From: Schistosoma mansoni | Lineage: Eukaryota; Platyhelminthes; Trematoda; Strigeidida; Schistosomatidae | NCBI RefSeq assembly: GCF_000237925.1 | Contig: NC_031498.1 | Location: forward strand, 31,624,552-31,688,551 | Direction: 5' to 3' | DNA: 64,000 bases | Shown: piece by piece, positions 12,601-24,600 of the stretch | How the letters are laid out: the number at the start of each line of letters is the position of its first letter | Position numbering within the stretch: position 1 is the stretch's first letter | Position numbers and translations under genes: made by a program | The notes under the pieces: model-generated | Databases searched by the model: none | What the model saw: the letters and a program-made list of their open reading frames with translations, nothing else | What the model was told of the DNA's origin: nothing

Positions 12601-15600
12601 GTGTATCACCACGTAGATTAGCAACACCTTTAAGTAAAGCAGTTGCCCATAATTGAATTCCTATATCAGGTAAACGATTAGCTATATGAATAGCTGCACT
12701 AATCATTTTATGACCTTCCTAAAATTGAATAAATAAACAGTTTATAAAAAGGAAATTATTAGCATAGAAGGATATTGAATAATATTCTATTTATATTTTA
12801 AATGACAGATTTAGTAATAGCAATAAAAGTATAGAAAATCAGAGGACACCGGTACAACGTTCAAATCTTTCAACTAGGACATATAGAGTTTAACAATCTG
12901 AAATATGAGACAGATATATTATCAAAAATAGTGGATGAAAGTACCTAATACCGAAAACAAACTGAACTTAGAAATGTAAACTATTGGATACCAAGTCAAT
13001 AGTTTAAAAAAAGCATACATTGTTTAAATATTTAGTTTTCCATTCCCAATAAGATCACGGGTGAGGAGTGTTGTTGAAAAACCGGCGAGACTAAACTTTA
13101 TGGACGAGCCAATCAGAAGCTTTCGTTGGTTTTCAAGGTCACGGCGCTGAGTTTGGTACCTGATGCTTACGTATGGTCAGTTCACAACGGATTTTAGAGA
13201 AGACGTGGTAATTCAGCTTCTACAAGAGAAGTGATTAAGATTTTGGCGCGAAATTCAATTATCCATTTGGATAAATAGAGTTATGGCATTATAGCTGATG
13301 TCAGTTTGTGATGAAAACCCTAAGTATAATTCCTAACCTTAACCATGAACTGTAAATCATAATTTGAATTCTTCATACAGGTTTATAACCCTCATTTAGT
13401 CTTAGTTATTATGTTGACACTCTCAGGGTCACTCTAGCGTCGCTCAAAGGTCGTCCATAAATTATAGTCTCACCCTTAACCCTAAACCATACCAACATAC
13501 CAACAACATTGAAGCTGTGTGGTTGAGGCTAAAAGAATTGTTGAGACCTTATAATGGCTCCAGAGATCGACTAGTATGGAGCCATATGGATGGGTTCCTG
13601 TACCGTATGCACTATGATTTTAGAACTTCTGAACCTATATCTCACCTTGAGAAGTTTTCGAGCCATGTAAAAGAACAGTATCCGCTTTAATTTTTTAGTT
13701 TTCTATCATATATTTTTACTGTATACTAACTGTCTCCTGATTAGCTAATATTTCTCAGGGTCATTTAAGATCCGTTCTAAGGTCGTCCATAAAGTTTAGT
13801 CTCGCCGAAAAGCCTCACATAAGGATGAAACAACTCCCGTGAGTTAGTCTATGGTACAAACTACAAAAGACTATTAGCTCGAAGAGAGAAATTCCAAAAA
13901 CAATAAAAATGTAAAATGAATATTGAATAAAAAAACAGGATCCGCTTTATTTAGTTTCATAACTAAATGTTACCACTGAGCTATCATAAATAAGTTCTTT
14001 TACGTGGAATTTTTTGTCCAAATGAAAGTACGAAGTTGACTTGTGGTAATTTGGAAATATCGAAAATTGTCTAACTCTTTTCAAACTAAACAGACAATGT
14101 CGAGTGCTTTACCGATAAGACCATGACGTGAACACAGCATTTATTAAAAATAGCAATCAAGCCATATTATATGATTTGGATTTATGATAACATAGTATAT
14201 ATTGCTATAACATACATTTAGTAAGAGCATGAATAGGATTGTCAGTAAAAATAATCATTTCATTTCATTTCAATCTTTCTAGGTTGTTTAAAACCCGAGA
14301 ACGATTGACTCGCGAGGAGCAGGCTGGTTTTCGTTCTGGTCGAGGATGCATTGATCACATCTTCACCCTCCACCAAATGTTAGAACACCGTCATACTTAT
14401 CGCAGGCCAACAATCGTAGTGTTTCTTGATATCAGGGCTGCCTTCGATTCGTTGGACAGGATTGTTCTCTGGGATTGTCTATTGAAGAAGGGTGTGCCTG
14501 AGAAGTTCATTAACATCTTGAAGGCCCTGTATATGAACACCTCAGGCAGGGTGAGGGCATACAACCACCTTTCTCCCTTGTTCCATTCAAGCAGTGGGGT
14601 TAGGCAGGGTTTCCCAATCTCACCATTCCTCTTCAACTTTTCCATCGATGACATCCTGAAAACAGCTCTGATGAATGTAAGTAATAGCGGTGTGGATATG
14701 TTGCCTGGAGAAAGACTTCTCCACCTTGAGTATGCGGATGATATTGTCTTACTGTGCGATAATGCCCAAGGCACGCAATCCGCACTTAATCAGTTAGCAA
14801 TCAGTGTCCGCAGGTACGGCATGTGCTTTGCATCCTCTAAGTGCAAAGTACTCCTACAAGACTGGCAGGACTCTAATCCTGTGCTCACCCTGGATGGTGA
14901 GCAGATTGAAGTGGTTGAGAAGTTCGTGTATCTAGGTAGCTATATAAGTGCTGGTGGTGGTGTGAGTGATGAGATAGATGCATGTATAGTGAAAGCCTGG
15001 TTGGAAAAAGAGGAGAGGTGGTCAGTGTATGACATGGTGTCGTGGTATGGAAGAAAGCTGCAAAGGGGTAGCTTCTGTTGGTCCTTCACAACTCCCTGGC
15101 TGGGGTCCGAGAGATGGTGCAACACAGTGGCTAGAGACGTTGTCAGATATGGCTCAGAATAGAAGCCAGTGGAGATCCTGCTGTAACCTTCTTTTACTTT
15201 CTTCATAAAGAGTGGTTATAACTTGCTTAACTGAAAGAGTCTTCTGGTTTTACATTTCAGTTCCCCTCACCATTGCTTTTTTTTATATGCATCTTACCCC
15301 TTTCTCTTCCCATACTCATTGTTTTGTATAGCGCATATATATCTGGTGCCCCTTTGTGCCAATATGTGTTTAAATAAATAAATAGAAAACATACATAATA
15401 TTATGTCACTATGAATCGATTACTTCATGAAATCTATAACTTACAGCTGTATTTTGTTCATTTAAATGAATTTGACCCATAGTAATAAAAGCTGAAGCTG
15501 ATAAACGATGCAATTCTTCTTCATTTCCTAATCGTACAGTTTCACGTAAAAATAATTTTGCATCGGTTAATCGATTTTCATAAAATGCTTGAAAAGCTTT

Positions 15601-18600
15601 TACATAATCTGCAGCTGCACGAAGACAACAACAACCTTCAAGTACATGGATACCACATGAAAATACTTCATTTAATAATGCCTATAAAGTAGAAAAATGA
15701 ATAAGAAATTAAAACAGTTGATAAGATCATGTGTATAAATGACTGACGAATCTTTTCACTGATAATAACCATTATAATTATAAAACAATTGAACTCAAAG
15801 AAATAGTTACACATTTTCAGGGTCAGGAGTCGTTTAACTTTAAATACCCAATCAATCGTCTGACAGTATGAATGATGAGAGTAAATCATATAATCATTAG
15901 TTCGAGGAATAACTGTGAGGTTTGTTTATTAAACTAGGAAATATAATCCAGATATTGTATGTTTAACTTTCAAACTGAATATACAGAGAATTTCTCAAGT
16001 GGTATCCCGATCAATCTTGAACAAATCAGATACATTTCAATACATTCGTTCAATTTAGGGGGAATCGACAGCCAATTTAACGATCTAACATCCTCAACAC
16101 AATTCAACATTTTTTGTGTATTTTAACTCATTCTGATCAATCTAAAATAGATCAGAAGGGGTTTTGTGGAGAATTTAGTATTTTCATAGTTGAAATCATG
16201 AGTCAATTGAAGCTAGACCACCATGAAAAACCTGGAAGCACTGGACAGCCGTTTCGTCCTATTATGGGACTCTTCAGCAGTTGCTCAAAATCGTGGATTG
16301 GTTGAAGTTAGACATTAACACCGTTGGATGCCGGCAGGCTGAGTGGTCTATCGGTCAAGTGCTATGGCGCGAGACTGGTAGGTCCTGGGTTAGAATCTCG
16401 CGAGTGCGGGATCGTGGATGCGCATTGCCATTGAGGAGTCCCATAATAGGACGAAACAGCCGTCCATTGCTCAAAGGATTTAATTATAATTATTATTGAA
16501 ATGAATGGATAAATTAAAGAAGATAATTAATATATACTTACTTCACATTCAACTGTGTTACCTTTTCGAATATGTACTAAAGCTAAATTAAGACAAATTA
16601 ATACTGATAAAGAATCACGTGGTCCATCTGGTTGACATGATGCCCTGTTACAATTAGTTAAACTTAAAAGATTTTTATCATTTGAATTAGTTGTTCGACA
16701 TCCTGTAACTTGTTGAGGTCCAGCAATAAGCTAAATGATAGTTAAAAGAGAAATTAACATTTACTACTCACCTAGAAAATTAGAAATTATAAAACAGAAA
16801 TAACAATAATGATAATAATATAATAATAATACAATCTGGGTGTACAGTATTTTTAGTCATAGAGAGATGCCAAATTATCTGACTGACCGAAATAGAACCA
16901 AATGACAATACAGTTCAAAGAATGTGCATACAGAGAATAGTTGAAAATTGATGATTTAAACTAATGTGATCGGTATTTATTTATTATTTATTTGAATATA
17001 TAAATATTGGTACAAGGGGGCACCAGATATATATGCGCCACACAAATCAAATGAGATTTGTGTGAGGGCTGTGATACTGCCCAGGTGCTCAAACCGAAGC
17101 AGATGGTTTTCTTAGGGGGCCAAACTCGGAGTCTTTGACCTAAAGATCTGATCCACAAGGCAGTGGAACATCGTGAGATGTAGTCCTACGCTAGCCGGTG
17201 ATCAACGATTGATTCATACGCCGTTTGTTCCCTCAGAATACTGGAGCCCATGTGCACCAATGGTTTGGAATCAGGGTTTTCCAACTCTCCTAGGTGAACT
17301 TTCCGTGTCCACCAACCGGGTTAAAGTGTCGGAAATTCACTTTTCGTAATCTCAATTTCGTAAACAACAGTAATGCCACGAGAAGGCAGTGAGTAGGACT
17401 TCCCTGGTAGAGGCTATATACGCGTGGCCATATGAGAGCATTTTGAGAGCGAAAGTGGACTCTCCCCACTCTCAGCCGTACTAGGGCATTTGGGGGCAAT
17501 GTGATCGATAGCTACGCAGTCTTCGAAATAAGGCATAAAACAGTAAATATATAAAATACCCTATCAACAATACATTTTTGTCTACTATAAAGTGTAACTT
17601 TGACCTCACACAACCAAATTACTTAGTGATAGCAATGGCTTCTAATTACGTAACTATTAAACCAACATTCCTATTCAGTCAGTCAGTCAACTACAACGTA
17701 GGACCAGGCATATTTATGCATCGGTCCAAGTTGCCATACCTCGTTAGCACAACAAGATGAACACCGGATTCATAAAAATAGTTAATTTAGTAGTGGTAGT
17801 ATATAAAAGATAAGTTGTATATAAGGATATAGTATAGAAGAAAGTTATGAAGCAATTTTAATCTCAAGGTTTAAGGGAAGACAGGGAGTGTATACACCTA
17901 CGCCATTGTGATCGATTCTGAGCCTGTAGTCTCACGGGCGACTTGTTATTCGATGTCAGTGAGGATAGTGGAATGAAGTGAGGTGGACAATAGGAAAACC
18001 CCGAATCATCACCAGTCACGCCACCGACCAACCCCACAAGCCGACTGGTTGTTTGCAGAGAGCACTGGAGGTGCCGGGGATCGAACCCGGGACATCTCGC
18101 ATGCGAAGCGAGCGCTCTACCACATTCCTATTACAATAAGACATCAGTCAACGAGCTTTTCAGTAAATACATTCTAATCAGATCATTGAAGTAAGTAAAC
18201 TTGATCATCTAATAGTGGTTTATCAAACCCATAGAAATCAAATAACATTGAGAAACCTGACTGTCACTTAAGAACTTTCTTTGGATAAATTTAATAGTGA
18301 ATACTATCTATTCAAGACAATCACTTTTCGAAATATATCCTGTATAACTGAAAAGAGTTGTTCATTATGCATATATTCTAATGGATTCTTACTTGAAACC
18401 TTTATTCAAACCTTAGAATAATAGTTTATTTCAAAAGAAAAGTGTTAGTTCATCGTTCCTTCAGAAATCATTGGAATGATTTAATCTGAATTGATCCACT
18501 ACATTTTAGCATGAATCCAGTTGATATATAAATGAAGCAACAAAAAAAGGACTTGGAAATTTCAAATGACACTCATTATATTCTAAATAGAGGTATGGCA

Positions 18601-21600
18601 ACTTGGACCGATGCATATATGTGCCTGGTCCTACGTTGTCGCTGACTGACTGACTGACTGAAATAGTTATTACAAAAAAATTGATCCGAATGCATGATAC
18701 ATCATGTGATCAAGCAAAAAAAATCAAGTTACGAAAACATTTAAAATGGATTAGTAACATGAAGAATATATCACTGACTGATTTGAGATCGAAATATATT
18801 GAAAACTATCAAGCATCACATAGTTGTATCATTTTACTGCTTTAAGCTGATAGGATTTGAAAAACGAATATGTTAGTGTACGTCAGTGTGGTGTGGTCTA
18901 CTTATATCTATATAAGTAGTATATGGTGATGGTCAGACATAGAATATATTTTGGCAGAAAACCGATAAGGAAAGAACTGAAATGAAGGGTGATTGGTATG
19001 AAAATGCATGAACAATGAAATTAAAGAAGATGGATTGATATTTACAGAAGGAACAGTGAAGATTGAGACAATGGATTGTTATTTTGTAAATTAACTGTTC
19101 ATTGTGTCTCTCTTATTAAGTGAGGTAGTCTGTAGTTTATGCTTAAATACATTCGATTGTCCCAACCTGTGTTTTGTTCAATACAATAGTAATTTTAATT
19201 CATGAATAACTTAAGACTTTATAATCTTGATCACAAGTACAACGGTTCTTTCAATCCTGACAAATTAGATAAGCAATGGTGTATTACAAGTTAAGCTCAT
19301 TGTTAGCTAAAGCGAATGCCCAGTGCTTTAACCGGGTTGGTGGACACGGAAAGTTCACCTAAGGGAGTTCGAAAACCCTGATTCCAAACCAATGGTGCAC
19401 ATGGACTCCAGTATCCTGAGGGAACAAATGGTGTATGAATCAATCGTTGGTCACTGGCTACCATGAGACTGCATCTCCTTACGATGTTCCACTGCCTTGT
19501 GGATCAAACCTTTAGGTCAAAGGCTCAGGGTGTGGCCCCTTAAGAAAATCAACTGTTTCGGTTTGGGCACCTGGGCAGTATCACGGTCCTCACACAAATC
19601 TCATTTGATTTATGTGGCGCATATGTATCTGGTGCCCCCTTTGTACCAATATTTATGTGTTTAAATAAATAAATATGGATATCATTGAATTTAAAAATGA
19701 AAACACCGAGCTTTATCCATCGAACCATTTTACTACTCGTAAGTAGCTTAATAAGAAAAAGATAAATTTCATTAGTGTAATGAGACGTTGGAGGTGATAA
19801 GAGAAGTGCGATGTATTTGTGCTACATATTTAGAACAATCTAGTCAAACACATGCTAGTCAAGGTAAGAGTTCAGTATCAATATGGTCAGAAACATGTAT
19901 TACTGTCTACAAGATATTTTTAAAGCGATATAGGTCTACATGGTACCCGATTTTATTAAAAAGTACACTTAAAAGACATAGAAAATAAATCGTGGTCAGT
20001 TTTAGATAGGAGAATGTTCACAGTTAACTGTTCTGTTAGAAGTTATAGCACAAGGAATGAGTTTGTAGTGTATTGCTACGAATTAATACCTTTCGAGTAA
20101 CACAGCCCAGTAGTCAACATCGCGTAGAGCAATCACTATGATTTCACTGTTCTCAATGTTGAACATAAAACGAATTAAACAAATTCCAGTGCTTAAGCAA
20201 ATAACTAAAGGAGGGGTACAAAGGGAATATGAAAAACAATCAATCGCTCATTAATATGAGAACACATGTAGAGGTATGTCACTATATCTCAGATTGCTTA
20301 AAGTTTAAACAGTATTATTGAATATTGACTCAGTGGTTCTAATGGTTGGGCATTCACCCTCAGACCCATAATTTCTGGGTTCGACATATTCCTCTGGAGA
20401 ATCCCATGTGGGAACGAAATATCTGTCTATCACTCTATATTTTTCAGTGGTACACCAACTGAGACCAATCTATGGCAAATGTGGGGGACAAATATTTAAT
20501 ACATTAAAGTTCCCAATGTAACTTACTCTTAAAGCATACTTAAACTGATTTTCTGCTTGATTCATACAATTCATTGACATAGCATACAAACCAATTAAAG
20601 TATGCAATTGCGGGAGACGTTTATACATTAATGCTGGATTCGCTTGACATATTCGATATGCTTGACCAATATCTTGTGCAGCTGCTGTTTGTACACCCAT
20701 TACTAAACGACCCATAGCAGTATGTTCTAATAAACTTAAATGAAATACAGTAAGTAATGGACTAGTATCGAATACAGATAATTTTTCAATTTGTATTAAT
20801 GCTTTTTCAGCTGATCGTTTAGCTCTATCCAACATTCCAGCTTGCATGGATTGCATCACTGTAACAAGATAAACTAATATAACCATATGTTCACGAGGCA
20901 TCCAATGAAATCGTTCAATTTCATTAGTTGATGTAGTATCAGCTGTTAAATTGAAATAAAATAGCCAATAAACAAACAAACAAACATGAATTTTGGTACA
21001 ACTGGGAAATAAAAAAGTGTGGGGCACACAAATAAAAAGAAAATATTGTGAAGAAACAAAAGAAAAGGACCATAGCATATAACAGGAATGTAACCGGGAA
21101 TAATTCTTTTAGTTAAGACAGCTCCCAGCAAACAATAGAATAGGCGCTGACTTCCATTTCGAGTCATGTATAATAATATCCCAAGCCAATGAGTTGCACT
21201 CAATCTAGGACCCCAACCAGTATGGTCGAATTATTTGACCTTCAGGTGTGAAGTAAATCTTGTACCTACATGTACTAAATACTAACTGATCAAGTAAGAC
21301 TTGGATAGTTTATGTATCATTGCACGGTAAGACAGTGTTATCTGTGGCTTCAAAGTTAAAGGGTCTTTCTCTAGATAACAGAATCACACCACCATGTACT
21401 TCTTCCAGAGCTGTCCCAATAATGTCATTGATGGAATTGGTGAAGGCGAATATTGATATTGGTAAAACTTAACCCTACTGCTGAAATGGAACAATTAAGA
21501 AATAGTTGCATGCCCTTAGTCTGCCTGAGATGCTTATGCACTGAATCTCTAAAATGTTAATAAACTCCTTAAACGCACTCTTCTTCAATAGATAACATCA

Positions 21601-24600
21601 AAGTATAGTCTTGTCTAATAAATCAAGCTCCACATAATAATATTACCACAATTTTACTGATGATTATCATCCATTCAGTGAACAATCTTCTTTTATTCAT
21701 TTCGCTTTAGATAACTATTATTTTTTATTGTGATGATAATATGTCAAGGTTAGCAGACAAGAATTATGCTGAATTGATCAATAACTAATAAGCCTCAATA
21801 TATAATAAATATGTAACCAAGTTTAGAATTCCAATGTGGTAACCTGATACAATTTTGTATTCACAGAATGAATTATGAATAAATAACTCAAATGATAATT
21901 TTAAAATGTGTGCTAAAAGGGTGTAGGATGTATGCTAAGTACATTTGTTCAGTGCTTCCAAGTTATCCACTCATTGCCTTCTCGTGCTACAGGTGTTGTT
22001 TACGAAATTGAGAGGACGAAAAGCGAATGTCCGGTGCTTTAACCGGGTTGGTGGACAAGGAAAGCCCACCTAAAGAAGTTGAAAAACCCTGATTCCAAAC
22101 CAATGGTGCACATGGACTCCAGTATCCTGAAGGAACAAATGGCGTATGAACCTATTGTTGGTCACCGGCTACCATGAGACTGCATCTCCTTACGATGCTC
22201 CACTACCTCGTGGATCAGATCTTTAGGTCAAAGGCTACGGGTGTAGCCCCCTAAGAAAACCACCTGCTTCAGTCTGGGCACCTGTGCAGTATTACAGCCT
22301 TCACACAAATCAAATGAGATTTGTGAGGCGCATATTTATCTGGTGCTTCCTTGTACCAATATTTATGTGTTTAAATAAATAAATAAAATCAAAGTAGAAG
22401 TTGGCTGGTAAAATAAATACCTAGACAAGCTAATACAACTCCAGTAATTGAGAACAAATTGGTGTCCTACGATAAACCTAAACAAACCGGAACAGATTTT
22501 ATAACAGCCGAAAGCTAAACAATTGAATTATCGAGTTATAACTTGATCGATTTCGTATGTGATTACTTTTCAACAAACACAAAGATGGAATAGGAAGGAT
22601 ATGTTCATCATATTCGGCTTGAGGCCACACTATTTGTTTGAGGTTTGGTGATACTACCTGGATTTTTAAAGCGAAATAGGTGCAGTGTGTAGGTTGAAAG
22701 CTCAATGCTTTTACTACTCAGTTACTGAAAATCATTTGTTTACGATAAATTTTCAATTAACTAAGAGAGCTTTTAATGTTTATCTTAAAATGTAAAACAA
22801 ATTAACCGTCATGAGGTTAACAAAGTGGTATGGATAAAACAGGGAGGAATATACATCATTAAAGGAAAACACACTATTATTTGACGTTCATGTCAGTAGT
22901 TTAAGTTACAAGTATCGGGTACAAAAGGTATAAACTAAATAAACTTCCATGGTTAATTTATTCACAAATAAGTGACCAGTGCCTAGGTTATACGTAGGAT
23001 GCTATCTTAAGATACCATACTGGTTGATAAGGCCGAGAATCCCCATTGGCTAAAGTCGCTGAGATACAAGTTAAAGATTACAAACTGTCACCTACCTCAT
23101 TGTGCAATGTTAGTTAAAGTAGGATTGAACTAGGAAAAATTTAGGATCAACCAAACTTCGAAGTGATTTCAGTCTGTGAAGTCAGTGACTGCTGGTTTGA
23201 CCCATATTGATACATATACTCTATCAGATTGTGGCGTGTGCAATAATCGTGGTCAATGGTTGAAGACCATATATGATATGGCTATAAATCGGTTGCTGTG
23301 ATTCAAACCCACTCATCGTTTAGTTCAATATTATTTCATAACTTTTTGTTCCCTTACAGCGTTTTTGTCATACATTTGTCTGGTCGCCACTAGTATTTAT
23401 AACTTACTCATGTTAACAAGAGTTACATGTTGGGATAAAGGGTGGCTAGTCAAGTGTGACACATATCTCAACTATCTTCCTAGATTAAGGTTCATGGTCT
23501 AATCAATCTGTATGTCATTTTTACCTGAAATCTTGCGTTAAACATCAGGATTAACCGCTCATAGGTTTATTAACTGACAACAATAATTTGAAGACAAGTG
23601 ACATGAGTTCGATTAACTTCTTGTCAGCTTGAGCTATAGGATTTACTGAAGCGAAGTTATGAAAACTTGATTACAGACTAGACAGTGAACAGGGACATGT
23701 ATTAAAGAGGAGAAGGAGGATATGATAGTATCTACACTAAGTAGTGGTATTACAACCATCAAATAAACTATAGTAGTAAATATTACAAAATAACGGCAGT
23801 TAATACCTATGCTCATCCCGTGTTAAATTCACGGTTAATAGCCCTGGTCTGATGATTAAAGCTTTTGGTTTTTCCATTAGGTAATAGATTTTAAATCTAC
23901 TCACTACCCCTCATACAATTTAACTAGGAGATAAGTATATAACATCAGTACTTGGTAAGTAAGTAACACTTGTAGTCAAACCTTCTATGGTATTTCTAGT
24001 TAAACAAATGATCTTAACTAAGGACACAAATTACCTTCATCCATAGCAGCAAATTGTTGAATACTCTGATGTAGTTGTCTTAATATTGGATGAGCAGATT
24101 TCGCTTGACCAGAAATAAGATAAAATGAAACATGTAGAACAAGATAAAATACACGTAAAGCTTCACGATGATACATATTTCCTTTGAATTGTTCAATCAA
24201 TCGACTAACATTGGTTAATGTGACTGTAACTTCCGGGAGTTGTCTACTTGCCAAAAGTAACTGTAAGTACAAAATATCAACAAGAAAATTGTAATAAAAG
24301 AACTGGTTATATTATCATAAGTATTCTGCTACTTGACGTTTTACATACTGCTACTGGTTTCTAATCTTTCTCTATGACGAACTACATATTTAACAAAATG
24401 ATGGAGAATTTTTAAGAAATGACACTGGTAGTATTTTATTCTACTGGAAGTCGGTAAAACACATCTTTCCTTTCAAAAAGTACTCATTCGCCTATGTTTA
24501 TGTTGCTTCACTGTTGATCTCTAAGTGTCTAGGGGTATATCTAATCACTTTAGTAAAACTATAGAATTCTTCGCATGTAGTAGCTTGAACAAATTCTAAC

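Noticed and set aside
18066-18122. Functional tRNA-Ala gene
   Set aside because: The 5' acceptor strand and most of the D arm are missing, and the sequence is bracketed with an RTE tail by one target duplication. It is the head of a retroposon.
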